Shown: in pieces, positions 1 to 9,595 of the stretch
How the letters are laid out: each line of letters starts with the position of its first letter
Numbering within the stretch: the stretch's first letter is position 1
Assembly: GCF_030540835.1 (NCBI RefSeq)
Contig: NZ_JAUOEK010000120.1
Coordinates: 178,884 to 242,883 of the forward strand
Direction: 5' to 3'
DNA from: Flavivirga aquimarina
Lineage (GTDB): Bacteria; Bacteroidota; Bacteroidia; Flavobacteriales; Flavobacteriaceae
Length of the DNA stretch: 64,000 nucleotides
The notes under the pieces: generated by a model
What the model saw: only the letters and a program-made list of their open reading frames with translations
The model's database searches: none
Told to the model about the DNA's origin: nothing
Made by a program: the position numbers and the translations under genes

Positions 1-1006
1 CATAGGAAACATCAATAACATTAAGCCCTCTCGCTCTTCCGTTTTGCCGGGTTCCTATGTTTACTACTGGAACTCCTAAATAGGCACATTCTCTAATTCC
101 AACACTTGAATTTCCAATAAGGCATTTGGAATTAATCAATAAACGCAAAAAATCTTCGGGCTCCATATTCTTAAAAAAATGAATGTTTTCTGGTTTGTAG
201 ATCTCTCTATAAGAACGTATTCCGTTTGATGTACCATCTGCACCAGCATCTACATTAGGCCAAAACCAGAATGTTGGTATATCTAGTTCATGAACCACCT
301 TGAGTGTGTTCAACACATTTTCCTTTGCCTGATTGTATTCGGTTGTCACCGGATGTTGTAAAACCACTAAATAGCCTCTTTTCCAATCAATATTATTCCC
401 AACACCTCCATATTTCTCTATAGGATTAAAATTTAATTCTGGTGCTTTATTAACGTTTCGAGCTATATCTATTGAAGGACAACCTGTATTAAAAACGTAA
501 CGCTCATCTTCACCCATTTTTATAACTCTTTCTCTTGCTTCTTCTGAGGCTACTAAATGAAGATCGGCTAATTTAGTGTTAGCATGCCTAACCTTTTCAT
601 CAATGTTTCCCGTAACTTCGCCTCCTTGTATGTGTATTAAAGGAATATTCTGGTAAGAGGCCGCAATGGATGTTGCTAAAGTCTCGAAACGGTCTGCTAT
701 AGTTACTACGGCATCAGGCTTTAGGTTATAAAATGTATTTGCTAATTCCATCACCCCTAACCCTGTAGTCTTAGCCATTGAGGTTTTATTTTCTCCTTCT
801 AATACCATAAAAACTTTGGCGTCAATCTTAAATCCGTCATTTTCTATATAGTCTACAGCATTTCCATAACGGTCTAACAACGCAGACCCCGCAACAACAA
901 GTTGTAATTGAAGATTTGGATGCTTATTTATTGCCGACAATGCTGTTTTGATTCTGCTATACGATGGTCTGGCAGTTATAACGACACATATTTTCCTTTT
1001 ACTCAT
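1..1006 (-). CDS. neuC: UDP-N-acetylglucosamine 2-epimerase (hydrolysing), NeuC-type, 3' end outside window
   Basis: Reads off the left edge; about 335 codons are visible of a family usually near 380. The start ATG is at 1004-1006, overlapping the neuB stop by 8 bases, which implies coupled translation. The N-terminus has the epimerase pattern ARPSYSRIK, then IADRFETLA, HIQGGEVTGNIDE, and near the cut end GNSSVGIRECAYLGVPVVNIG, typical of the hydrolysing GT-B-like epimerase fold. Family knowledge: it converts UDP-GlcNAc to ManNAc (or a GDP/UDP bacillosamine relative) plus nucleotide, the first step to sialic or legionaminic acids. With neuB next to it, a nonulosonic acid in the surface glycan is inferred; which one cannot be told. 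Confidence 0.9.
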   Translation of the reverse strand, partial: MSKRKICVVITARPSYSRIKTALSAINKHPNLQLQLVVAGSALLDRYGNAVDYIENDGFKIDAKVFMVLEGENKTSMAKTTGLGVMELANTFYNLKPDAVVTIADRFETLATSIAASYQNIPLIHIQGGEVTGNIDEKVRHANTKLADLHLVASEEARERVIKMGEDERYVFNTGCPSIDIARNVNKAPELNFNPIEKYGGVGNNIDWKRGYLVVLQHPVTTEYNQAKENVLNTLKVVHELDIPTFWFWPNVDAGADGTSNGIRSYREIYKPENIHFFKNMEPEDFLRLLINSKCLIGNSSVGIRECAYLGVPVVNIGTRQNGRARGLNVIDVSY

Positions 1007-2003
1007 TTAAATCTTGTTTGGTTAGGAATTCCCATTGCTTCATACCTCTGGTAATTGTTTTACCTATCACATCTTTAAAATTAGTTGCTGATATTCCTTT
1101 ATTAGCTGGTTTTTTGGCTTCTAAATCTGAAAACGTTAAAACATGCCCGGTACTCAAATCTTTATTGACGGCCAGAGACTTTTCAAAAATGGCCTTAAGT
1201 TCTTTAAATGATGTATTATCATTTTTATTTACAGGGTTAGCAGTCGCTATTTCAATGTTTCGTATAGCATTAGTTAAGGTTCTTATCTCTTCGATAGTTA
1301 AAGATGAGCTTACATCGGGGCCGAACATCTCTTTATTAAAAACAGCATGAAACTCGATTATTTCGGCTCCAAGCGTCACTGCTGCAATACTTGTTTCAAG
1401 CTTTGATGAATGATCGGAAAACCCAATAGGAACATCATATCTGCCCTTTAGCTCAGCAATCATATTTAAACCGTATTGTTCTGGTTTTGTTGGGTAAGAG
1501 GTTGTACACTGTAATATGGAAAATTCAACCTGTCTGGATTTTAAAAAGTCAACTGTTTTATCTAATTCTTCCAAAGAACTCATCCCCGATGATATAATGA
1601 GTGGTTTCGATGTCTGTGCCAAGCGTTCTAATAATAAGAAATTAGTGACCTCGCCTGAGCCTACCTTAAAACATTTTACGTCGAGCTTCTCCAATAAATC
1701 CACAGCAGCATTACTAAAAGGAGAACTTATAAATTCTACCCCTTTTTCATCGCAATGTTCTTTTAGTCCTTTCCATTGTTCGTTGGTGAATTCCATACGT
1801 TTCCAATACTCATACCTAGTGGTATCTTGCTTTGAAAACTGAACTCTAAAAGGTTCATAAATACTGCTTTCGGCTTCTGCTATATGGGTTTGAAATTTTA
1901 CAGCATTGACACCTGTTTTCGATAAAGCATCAATGTATGCATGAGCCATTCCTAAACTACCGTTATGCGCCTGTCCAATTTCTGCAATTATTTTAACACT
2001 CAT
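999..2003 (-). CDS. neuB: N-acetylneuraminate/legionaminate synthase family protein
   Basis: 334 residues, normal for NeuB. The N-terminal TIM-barrel opens with IAEIGQAHNGS, the family signature near residue 7, and carries VKFQTH near residue 36 and FSDHS near 196. A C-terminal SAF (antifreeze-like) domain is seen from about residue 280 (SLAVNKDLSTGHVLT). Known reaction: condensation of phosphoenolpyruvate with ManNAc or a 6-deoxy diacetamido sugar to a nine-carbon acid, in the cytoplasm. It overlaps the upstream methyltransferase by 4 bases (ATGA) and neuC by 8, so all three are one transcription and translation unit. No CMP-acid synthetase (neuA) is visible; it may lie beyond the left edge. 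Confidence 0.92.
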   Translation of the reverse strand: MSVKIIAEIGQAHNGSLGMAHAYIDALSKTGVNAVKFQTHIAEAESSIYEPFRVQFSKQDTTRYEYWKRMEFTNEQWKGLKEHCDEKGVEFISSPFSNAAVDLLEKLDVKCFKVGSGEVTNFLLLERLAQTSKPLIISSGMSSLEELDKTVDFLKSRQVEFSILQCTTSYPTKPEQYGLNMIAELKGRYDVPIGFSDHSSKLETSIAAVTLGAEIIEFHAVFNKEMFGPDVSSSLTIEEIRTLTNAIRNIEIATANPVNKNDNTSFKELKAIFEKSLAVNKDLSTGHVLTFSDLEAKKPANKGISATNFKDVIGKTITRGMKQWEFLTKQDLNE

Positions 2004-2653
2004 TCCTTAATTTTTTTGGCAACAATACCGTAACTCATGCCTTGAGTCATTGGGTTTCGAGATTCAATAAAGGCCTCTACTCTATATTTTATCCAGTCCT
2101 TAAACGAAGAAATTTTCCTCTTTTTATATTCAATATCAACTATGGCATATTCTAAAACTTCCAAACCACATCTTTTTAAAAAAGCAATCACGATATGCTT
2201 CCAGGGCGTAAAAACATGATTCTCTTCAATATGCTTTTCCTGGAAAGCAAACAAAGCACCTCGTAAAAATAAACTCAATGTATTTTTACTTGATTGTGGA
2301 TTAGGGGTGGTAAGTACCAGTACGCCATCTTTCTCCATGTGATTTGCTATATTCTGCAGTCCTAAAAGCGGATTGTCCAAATGTTCTAAAACTTCCAGAA
2401 ATATGACTAGATTCGCTTTCTCAGTACCTTCAGGAACACGATCGTTTAAATCCCAAATAATAGATTTGTCTATTTTTTTTATGATATCAAAAGGTTGCCA
2501 TTGTGCTCCAAGTTCGAGTACTGTTTCTTCCATGTGACCGAATCCAGCACCTATGTCACTAACAACAATCTTTGATTCTTTTGGCTTATACTTTTGCAGC
2601 ATTTCTTTTGCAAAAGCACCTCTGTTACTATATATTTTGGGCTCTGTACTCAA
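2000..2653 (-). CDS. class I SAM-dependent methyltransferase
   Basis: 217 residues. Motif I of the Rossmann methyltransferase fold is seen as VSDIGAGFGH around residues 32-41, then FLEVLEHLDNP near 85 and the post-motif LVLTTPNPQS near 113, as in UbiE/Methyltransf_11-type enzymes. No membrane segment. It lies between a glycosyltransferase and neuB with a 4-base overlap to the latter, so it probably methylates a sugar of the surface glycan or a precursor; the true acceptor is unknown. Confidence 0.8.
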   Translation of the reverse strand: MSTEPKIYSNRGAFAKEMLQKYKPKESKIVVSDIGAGFGHMEETVLELGAQWQPFDIIKKIDKSIIWDLNDRVPEGTEKANLVIFLEVLEHLDNPLLGLQNIANHMEKDGVLVLTTPNPQSSKNTLSLFLRGALFAFQEKHIEENHVFTPWKHIVIAFLKRCGLEVLEYAIVDIEYKKRKISSFKDWIKYRVEAFIESRNPMTQGMSYGIVAKKIKE

Positions 2654-2685
2654 TTATAAAAAGTTTTTAGTCAGTAAAAATAAAA

Positions 2686-3591
2686 TTACAAATCTTTTGG
2701 TTTCCAATACAATTTTGTAGCAGGAAGTTTTGAATACTTCAAAAACTGCTCTTTTGATAAACGATCAGACTCTTTTATTAAACGAGGTACGTTTAAAATG
2801 AGATCGCCTAAGGCCTGTAATATAGCAATAAATGCTTTAAAATCACCTTTAAAAACCTTTGTTTTAAATTGCATCCACAAAGAATACAAAATCTTTTTGG
2901 GCACAAGCCCTAATGGATAAAACAACAAATACAGAAACCATCCGGACCGCAATGCCCGCCTTGTTCTTAATCTGTAATCTTTTTTATATTTTCTTGCTTT
3001 TAAATCAACTCTATGATGCACTAACACTTTGGGCAAATAGTGTATTTCCCAATCTTTCTTAAACAGGTGGTACGACGCATAATCCTCTTCTCCATAAAAT
3101 ATAAACCAATCGGGATACCCCGGAATAGACTTCCAAGCACTCATTCTAAATGCATGGGCACCTCCTGCATAACTTTTTGTTCTAAATGCTGTTTCGTCAC
3201 TGTGAGTCGAAGCGGGTGCTTCTTTACTCCAAAATATTCTAAAACTAACAATGGCACAATTACTATGCGCCTCAAAGTAAGCCTTAATATTGTGAATTGG
3301 GTTATTGGTTATGAAATGCAGATCGTCATCAATAGATATGGCATACTCCGTTTTAACCAGATTCATCATTCGATTACGACAATAAATTAAACCCCGAGAG
3401 GTTTCATTCCTTAGTAATTTGATTTTGGAATAATTAGAAGCTATAAATTCATAGGTGCCATCATTAGAACCGTCATCATAAATGATATATTTTACATCTG
3501 AACCATTTAATGCCGCTTCATTCAATTGAAGTGTATATTTTAAATCTTCAAGTCGATTCCTTGTTGTAATAAGAATAGTAAACCCTTTCAT
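2686..3591 (-). CDS. glycosyltransferase family 2 protein
   Basis: 301 residues with a GT-A fold at the N-terminus: FTILITTRNRLEDL opening, a YDDGSNDGT donor-binding stretch near residue 38, the metal-binding SIDDDL near 91, and FYGEEDYA near 165, where the catalytic acid of GT2 enzymes normally sits. The C-terminal 80 residues are basic and hydrophobic and could lie on the inner membrane. It abuts the upstream glycosyltransferase (one shared base). It should add one sugar to the lipid-linked repeat unit; donor and acceptor cannot be read from sequence. Confidence 0.85.
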   Translation of the reverse strand: MKGFTILITTRNRLEDLKYTLQLNEAALNGSDVKYIIYDDGSNDGTYEFIASNYSKIKLLRNETSRGLIYCRNRMMNLVKTEYAISIDDDLHFITNNPIHNIKAYFEAHSNCAIVSFRIFWSKEAPASTHSDETAFRTKSYAGGAHAFRMSAWKSIPGYPDWFIFYGEEDYASYHLFKKDWEIHYLPKVLVHHRVDLKARKYKKDYRLRTRRALRSGWFLYLLFYPLGLVPKKILYSLWMQFKTKVFKGDFKAFIAILQALGDLILNVPRLIKESDRLSKEQFLKYSKLPATKLYWKPKDL

Positions 3592-4853
3592 TAGCTTTTT
3601 GTGATTTTAGAAAAGGTCTGTTCTAAGTTGGAAACTGAAATATAAGCTTCCAAATCCTGCCTATCTAGTTGCAACGTCTTGTTATTTTTTAACCATATTT
3701 GATATAAAGATTCAATCATAACTGTAATTTTCTTTATATCATCAATATGCGCATGATATTGATAATCGTTTCCTAATAAACGATACGTTTCACTCTTTTC
3801 CGGCCCTAAATGAATTATAGGTTTATTTGCCATAACACAATGAGGAAACTTGCCTGGCAAGAAAGGACTAATATCAGCTTTAGCTTCAAGTATCACATTT
3901 ACCGAAACACTATTTTGTAATGCTAATACGGTATTAAAATCTATATAACCTCCACTTAAGTAAAGGGAGCTTATTTCTTCATTTTTTTCATCAAGATACG
4001 CTTTAAAATAACTTTTTTGTCCCAGTAATAGTAATTGTGAATGATCTCGGGCTTCAGGGTTCTTGCTTAAAAATAATTGATATCCTTCAACAAGCCCTTT
4101 GGGGTTTCGGGGTTTCATTAAACTACCGGCATGCAGAATAGTGAAACTGTCACCTTGAAACCAATCAGGATGTAATACTTCTTTACTAACCATTTTGGAA
4201 GAAGCTTGATGTGGTATAACAATACTTTTATCTAAAAATCCAGAAAAATACTGCTCCATCCATTCGTTAAGTAATTGACTGGGGAAAATAGCATATGAAG
4301 CCTTTTTTGAAACTTCTCTAAAAAAAGCCTCTTTTTGTTTATGCCCCGGTTGAAACCAATTAAAGGGCTCTGGGTAGCAATGCATCGGGTATGGATCGTG
4401 TACATAGGCCAGCCATTTTTCATGCAAATTTGGTAATTTTAAAACTGCCATATGCGACCTAAAACTAGCTGCTTTACTCAAGGTTAATACCCAATCGGGA
4501 GCAAATCTATTTTCTTTGCTTAAACAATCTTTTATACTCTTAACGTCATTAAAAAAAGCAAAAGAAAACCCTAATTTATCTTCAAAGAAAGTATTCAAAT
4601 TAATCTTAAACCATCGCTTAATAACCAGTTGCACTTTACTAAGCCAGTACCAGGCTGTCCATTTTTTTTCGAGAATAGCAACACATTCTATTCCCGGAAG
4701 TATTATGTGTTTTCGAGTGTAGTGAAAAACTTTTAACTCGTATCCACATTGTTTTAAATTCTTGATAAGTGCCACACGCCCTTTGGTTGCACTGCTATCA
4801 TTTACATCTAAAGACTCAGCAACGATTAATATCTTTATTGATGTTTTACTCAT
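3591..4853 (-). CDS. GT-B fold glycosyltransferase
   Basis: 420 residues. The N-terminal half starts IKILIVAESLDVNDSSATKG, as in GT4-type enzymes, and the C-terminal half carries FTILHAGSLMKPRNPKGLVEG near residue 240 and FPHCVMANKPIIHLGPE near 340, the nucleotide-sugar-binding half of a GT-B fold. The usual EX7E pair is not obvious, so the family assignment is only general. It overlaps the next gene upstream by 4 bases and touches the next downstream. Cytoplasmic role in building the surface polysaccharide is inferred from context. Confidence 0.75.
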   Translation of the reverse strand: MSKTSIKILIVAESLDVNDSSATKGRVALIKNLKQCGYELKVFHYTRKHIILPGIECVAILEKKWTAWYWLSKVQLVIKRWFKINLNTFFEDKLGFSFAFFNDVKSIKDCLSKENRFAPDWVLTLSKAASFRSHMAVLKLPNLHEKWLAYVHDPYPMHCYPEPFNWFQPGHKQKEAFFREVSKKASYAIFPSQLLNEWMEQYFSGFLDKSIVIPHQASSKMVSKEVLHPDWFQGDSFTILHAGSLMKPRNPKGLVEGYQLFLSKNPEARDHSQLLLLGQKSYFKAYLDEKNEEISSLYLSGGYIDFNTVLALQNSVSVNVILEAKADISPFLPGKFPHCVMANKPIIHLGPEKSETYRLLGNDYQYHAHIDDIKKITVMIESLYQIWLKNNKTLQLDRQDLEAYISVSNLEQTFSKITKS

Positions 4854-5794
4854 AGTTTAAATAGTGTTTCGCCGCGTCTTAAAATTCTATAAGCCGGAAT
4901 ATAAATAAACAAAACTTTTAACAGTCCCTTCTTATACTTTACTAAATGAATTATAGAACATAATTTAATCATTTGTCCCAAAAGCACACGATCATACTTG
5001 TAATATATCGCTTTTTTCACTGCTTGTAGCATTTTGTTTATCAAGGCTTTTTGATATGATTTTTTTAACTGTTGCTTTTTATAAAGTGTTTTTAGAATGA
5101 TATAGCGAGAATGAAAAGTGGCTCTATATTTTTTTTCTGAAGTATCCTTTCCAATACGATCTTCATGCCTCCTTACATAAACTGTTATAGTATCAAACTT
5201 TGAATACTTTACCCCATTAATAACTCGTAATAAATGAAACGTCCATTCTTGAGAACTGGATAAATCTTCTCTAAAGGGTTTCATTGGAAGCCCACTTCTT
5301 TTCCACAATACTGAAGCTGTTTGCCAACTTGCTCTTAAAGTTAACATATCCTCAATTAAATCTCCGGTAGAATGAGTCTCTAACCATAATTCATCATGAT
5401 CGCCAATGTTATTAAAAAACGTTCCAACTTCAGAAACAGAAGCTTCTATGTCTTGATTTATTTCGTGAGTTTTTGCATGTTTTTCTAAATGGTCTTCTGT
5501 AATCAAATCATCACTATCTAACCAGTTTATATATGCCCCTTTACTGTTTTCGAATCCGAAATTTCGGCAAGCATTGGCTCCTTTTAAGTAACCAGTTGGC
5601 CTTTTCAAAAAGTAAAACCTATCATCAGTCTCACAAAATGCTTTAACTATTTGTTCTGTATCATCCTCTGAATGATCATCTACGACAATACATTCAAAAT
5701 TTTCACATGTTTGTTTTTGAACACTCTTTAGAGTCTCCAGAATAAGGTGTGCCCTGTTATAGGTTGGGATAATTATTGAAAATAAAAAACTCAT
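4850..5794 (-). CDS. glycosyltransferase family 2 protein
   Basis: 314 residues. GT-A signature from the start: FSIIIPTYNRAHLILETLKS, then IVVDDHSEDDTEQI near residue 37 and the DxD-containing NWLDSDDLITEDH near 90. The last 90 residues are lysine-rich with short hydrophobic stretches. 4-base overlaps with both neighbours place it inside one translationally coupled block of glycosyltransferases. Specificity unknown. Confidence 0.87.
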   Translation of the reverse strand: MSFLFSIIIPTYNRAHLILETLKSVQKQTCENFECIVVDDHSEDDTEQIVKAFCETDDRFYFLKRPTGYLKGANACRNFGFENSKGAYINWLDSDDLITEDHLEKHAKTHEINQDIEASVSEVGTFFNNIGDHDELWLETHSTGDLIEDMLTLRASWQTASVLWKRSGLPMKPFREDLSSSQEWTFHLLRVINGVKYSKFDTITVYVRRHEDRIGKDTSEKKYRATFHSRYIILKTLYKKQQLKKSYQKALINKMLQAVKKAIYYKYDRVLLGQMIKLCSIIHLVKYKKGLLKVLFIYIPAYRILRRGETLFKL

Positions 5795-6711
5795 AAAATA
5801 TAGTGTGCTCCTTTAGTACTATTTAAAGCCCTGCTTTTAAGTATTTTATTTTCTGTTTTTTTCACCAACCTCAGCTGTTTACCAAATCCTCTTACTCCTG
5901 CTAAATTAAACCTTATTAAAGATTTAATGATATCTCTTATTGTTTTTTTATACTCCTTTTTGTATGCTTTACGAGAAAACTCTGAATTGATATCGGCATA
6001 TTTAACACTTAAAACTTTTTTGAAAGCGGTATAATATTTTTGAGTAAAAAGATCTTTTTTTATTTCTGGTCTGTCTTCTCTATCATGTCTAATAAATGCT
6101 GTATTTAATACCCCTATTTTAAACGAATGAAATAATACTCTTTGGCAATAGTTTTCATCCTCTCCATAATGAAAAAACAACGGATCGAAGCCACCAACAT
6201 CAACAATACAAGCTTTGGTAATTAACCAGGCAGCAGCATTAACAAAGGGAACATCCTGAACACTTTCCTCCGTTTCTTCTTCTAAAAAATGTTTCAAGTT
6301 AACATTGGTTCTCGTTAAATACTTGGCAAATTGAGTATCTAATGCGGTTCCTTTTCCATTGTAATGTATAGGGCTTATGATACCGTACTGAGGGTTTCCT
6401 TTACTAAAAGAGACTAGTTTGTAAATCGTATTGTCATCTAAGTATACATCCTGATTAACAAGAAAAACATGAGTTGCTCCTAGCTTTAAAGCTTCTGTAA
6501 TACCTATATTATTTGCTTTCCCAAACCCTAAGTTCTTTTTTTGGGGATATAAATTAATGTTAGGAAAGTTTGTGTTAACAAAATTCACGGTATCGTCGGT
6601 AGAATTATTGTCTATTAAAATAACGTTGCTTTGCTTACCAATAGAGTTAAGACAACGCTCTATCCAAGGCATCGCATTATAAGTCACAATTATGGAGTAA
6701 ACATTTTCCAA
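5791..6711 (-). CDS. glycosyltransferase family 2 protein, rhamnosyltransferase-like
   Basis: 306 residues. VYSIIVTYNAMPWIERCLNS opens a GT-A domain, followed by VILIDNNSTDDT near residue 31, HVFLVNQDVYLDD near 84 (DxD-like NQDVYLD) and FFHYGEDENYCQRV near 180. The NNSTDDT/NQDV/GEDEN set is typical of the GT2 subfamily that includes rhamnosyl- and galactofuranosyltransferases; the exact sugar is not assignable. It overlaps the gene after it by 4 bases and lies 21 bases from the gene before it. Confidence 0.85.
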   Translation of the reverse strand: MENVYSIIVTYNAMPWIERCLNSIGKQSNVILIDNNSTDDTVNFVNTNFPNINLYPQKKNLGFGKANNIGITEALKLGATHVFLVNQDVYLDDNTIYKLVSFSKGNPQYGIISPIHYNGKGTALDTQFAKYLTRTNVNLKHFLEEETEESVQDVPFVNAAAWLITKACIVDVGGFDPLFFHYGEDENYCQRVLFHSFKIGVLNTAFIRHDREDRPEIKKDLFTQKYYTAFKKVLSVKYADINSEFSRKAYKKEYKKTIRDIIKSLIRFNLAGVRGFGKQLRLVKKTENKILKSRALNSTKGAHYIL

Positions 6712-6732
6712 CTATATCAATTAAAAGTATTA

Positions 6733-7542
6733 TTAAGACAATTTCATTTTTATTTTTTTGAATAAACTCCGATATGTCTTCTTATGAAACAAATAAATAT
6801 TCCAAAACGCCCAATGATATTTTGGAATTAATGACCAAATGTATGTTTTTTTGAATAGGTAAGGTAATTTAGGCTTAGTAGAAATATCGTTTTTTCTCCC
6901 AAAATCTCCATGGTTATTAATTTGTATATACACCTCTTTTATCCATACTTTTTTAGCTAATTTATTAAATAATTTATTTATAAATCTGAAATCAGATCTT
7001 TTCCAAGAGTCCCATCTTACAGAGTCTTTATATTTAGAATGAAATGCTATACATGGGCTCCCAATATGGTTTATTTCTATTTCTTCATTTTTAAAATGTT
7101 TACTTAATGGCAAAACCTTACCACTCGGATACCTCATTTGCCAAATAAAAAGTGTGTCTTCGTCTGCTTTTACAATCTTTATGGCCAATTCTTCTAGTAC
7201 TTTATTGTGAAAAAAGTTATCATCATCATCTAAAAACAAGATCCAACCATTTTCAACCTCATCTAATAAATCATTACAAAACAAATTATATGGAGCAAAG
7301 GGTTCGTTATTTGCATTTACCAAGACTTCTGAACTGGTTTTACTAACTTTTACCTTAACTAGGTCATAGCTATTAATATAATCTAAATCCTTTTCATTTT
7401 CATAAGAAACAAAGTGCTTGACATTCTTGTAAGTTTGATTAACAATTGATTGATGACAATTATGAAACCCTCTTGGGCGGTTAGAGGTTCGGGTTAATAC
7501 ATTAAAAAAAATCTCTTTATGTTCTCTTTTATTCTTGTTCAT
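6733..7542 (-). CDS. GT-A fold glycosyltransferase
   Basis: 269 residues. FFNVLTRTSNRPRGFHNCHQS at the N-terminus and GWILFLDDDDNFFHNKVLEEL near residue 98 show the GT-A core with a DDDD metal site. The opening TRTSNRP pattern differs from the three other family 2 enzymes in this locus, so it likely has a different acceptor. Codon use is very AT-rich. The flanking gaps (21 and 65 bases) are slightly wider than elsewhere in the operon. Confidence 0.78.
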   Translation of the reverse strand: MNKNKREHKEIFFNVLTRTSNRPRGFHNCHQSIVNQTYKNVKHFVSYENEKDLDYINSYDLVKVKVSKTSSEVLVNANNEPFAPYNLFCNDLLDEVENGWILFLDDDDNFFHNKVLEELAIKIVKADEDTLFIWQMRYPSGKVLPLSKHFKNEEIEINHIGSPCIAFHSKYKDSVRWDSWKRSDFRFINKLFNKLAKKVWIKEVYIQINNHGDFGRKNDISTKPKLPYLFKKTYIWSLIPKYHWAFWNIYLFHKKTYRSLFKKIKMKLS

Positions 7543-7607
7543 AATATAAATTACAGCATGTAAAAATCAACTGTAGTCAAACATGATTTTTTTTGAGGGT
7601 TACTATA

Positions 7608-8303
7608 TTATGCTTTCTTCTCATAAATGTAAAAATCGGACATTGATGTGTCTTTAGGTTCTTCTGGATTAAAACTATAGTCGTTCTCTATTTTATCTAT
7701 CAAAACCCAATCATGTTTAAGATTTTCATCAATCCAGTCTGAAAACTTTCTGCATCTAACATGCGAAGACATAGTATTATCATTATAATTACTAGAATAT
7801 ATAATGACATATTTTGAAGAAGCTCTGAACAAGTTCTCCATATGATCAAAAAAGATATCGTCTTCAACCAGATGATATATTACGTCTAGAGACATGGCTA
7901 GTTCTCCCTTAATAGTTTCTTGTTCCTTTATATAATTCTTACTATATAGTTTAAAGGATTTTGAATCATCCTCTTTAAATTTACTCTTACAGATACTTAT
8001 GGCTTTTTCTGAAACATCAAATCCGATATAACTAGGATACGTTGCTAATTCTAATTGATTACCATCCCCACACCCAAATTCGATTACCGTATTTATTTTA
8101 TTTTCCTGTACAAAAGCGTTCAATATTTTAGCTTTAAAAATGGCTAATCTACCATAACTTCCAGGTCCTGAATTACCATTTAAGGTATATCGATTTTCCC
8201 AATATAATTTACTTCCTTTAAAAGGCGTTTTAGCATTCTTCTTGCGATCTGAAAACAACATTTTTTTCACTCGTTTTTTTATATTAGATAACATCGATTT
8301 CAT
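7608..8303 (-). CDS. class I SAM-dependent methyltransferase
   Basis: 231 residues. A basic N-terminal tail of about 40 residues precedes the fold; motif I is VIEFGCGDGNQLEL near residue 69, with FDVSEKAISICK near 94 and MSLDVIYHLVEDD near 133. Probably methylates a glycan residue. It sits between two glycosyltransferases in the same direction. The acceptor is unknown. Confidence 0.78.
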   Translation of the reverse strand: MKSMLSNIKKRVKKMLFSDRKKNAKTPFKGSKLYWENRYTLNGNSGPGSYGRLAIFKAKILNAFVQENKINTVIEFGCGDGNQLELATYPSYIGFDVSEKAISICKSKFKEDDSKSFKLYSKNYIKEQETIKGELAMSLDVIYHLVEDDIFFDHMENLFRASSKYVIIYSSNYNDNTMSSHVRCRKFSDWIDENLKHDWVLIDKIENDYSFNPEEPKDTSMSDFYIYEKKA

Positions 8304-8346
8304 TAAATTAAATTTTTATGGATACCTTTAATAATTGAAAAGCAAA

Positions 8347-9594
8347 TTACACATACCCCATATTGTAAAGTGCTTCATGTTTTTCGAAGATTAAATCCTT
8401 ATTAAAGTTTTCTTCTACAAAAGTTCTTGCATTTTTACTTAGTTCATTAAAAAGAGTGGTGTTATTAACCAATAAAAGAATTTTTTCAGCCATAGTTTCT
8501 ACATCTTTCTCTTTCACCAGATATCCTGAAAATCCTTCTTTAACAGTTTCTTTAACTCCTCCTGTATCAAAAGCGATAACCGGTGTACCTGTTGACTGCG
8601 CTTCGATTGTAACCAGTCCAAAAGCTTCAGACCTCCCATCCTCATCTCGAACCGAAGTCATTAAAAACAAATCACTTCTATGTAAATAATCAATAATCTC
8701 GGTCTGCGTTTTAGTACCCACCAAGTTAATATTTTCTTTAACTAAAGTCGTATCTATATACCTCTTAAGTTCTTTCTTAAAATCACCATCACCAATAATA
8801 GTATAATTTACGTTTAGCCCCTTCGACACTAACTTCTCAACAACCTTTACTCCAAAAATATGTCCTTTAAGTGGTACTATACGTCCAACCGACAGTAACG
8901 AAACTGGAGTTTTAATTTGTTTTTCTTTATAAGGGAAAGCGCTATAAGCATCTACTCCATTAGGTATGATTTTAATTTTGTTATTATCACATCCCAGAGC
9001 TATTAATTTTTCCTTTAAATAATTTGAACTTAAAATAACAGCATTAACATTTTCAAACAACTCTTTATATTTTGCTTTTAAGAACCCTAAATTACCGGAA
9101 TTAAAGTGAGCATCCCAGCCATGAAAAGTAACCAGTAAATTCGAATTCTTTTTCAAAAACCCTTGTTTTTTATAATCTGCTAAAAAGAAACTATTATTTG
9201 CAAATTGAATGTGAAAAACATCCTTTTTCATTAGCGGTTTAAAATTCAATGCCTGAAAACATTTTTTTATTTTGTCTTTTCTTTTATTAGTAAATATTTT
9301 TAAAATAATCTTAAAACTATCTAAATTGAGCACGATTAAGGCTAAACATTTAAGAACTTTAAGAATGTAAGACTTTGGAACTTTTACAGACCGGATATGG
9401 ATTAAACTTAAAAGATTGTATTTCTCTATAAGAGCCTCTTGAGAACTTCCTTTAATAGTATTTAATTCAGTTACAGATATTTTAACATCATAACCTGCCT
9501 CTATAGCATAAATTATTTGATTGGTTATAAATGTTTCAGAGTCATGAGGATAACTTCCTAAAACAAAAACGATTTCTTTTATATTATTCTTCAT
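8347..9594 (-). CDS. glycosyltransferase family 4 protein
   Basis: About 415 residues. N-terminus EIVFVLGSYPHDSETFITNQI; C-terminal half with PNGVDAYSAFP near residue 213, LLSVGRIVPLKGH near 234, and SEAFGLVTIEAQSTGTPVIAF near 320, the EX7E pair of GT4 enzymes. Two starts are possible: the ATG at 9612, which would overlap wzt by 17 bases, and the ATG at 9594 just past the wzt stop. I chose the second because the family normally begins close to the FVLGSYP strand. Confidence 0.88.
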   Translation of the reverse strand: MKNNIKEIVFVLGSYPHDSETFITNQIIYAIEAGYDVKISVTELNTIKGSSQEALIEKYNLLSLIHIRSVKVPKSYILKVLKCLALIVLNLDSFKIILKIFTNKRKDKIKKCFQALNFKPLMKKDVFHIQFANNSFFLADYKKQGFLKKNSNLLVTFHGWDAHFNSGNLGFLKAKYKELFENVNAVILSSNYLKEKLIALGCDNNKIKIIPNGVDAYSAFPYKEKQIKTPVSLLSVGRIVPLKGHIFGVKVVEKLVSKGLNVNYTIIGDGDFKKELKRYIDTTLVKENINLVGTKTQTEIIDYLHRSDLFLMTSVRDEDGRSEAFGLVTIEAQSTGTPVIAFDTGGVKETVKEGFSGYLVKEKDVETMAEKILLLVNNTTLFNELSKNARTFVEENFNKDLIFEKHEALYNMGYV

Positions 9595-9595
9595 A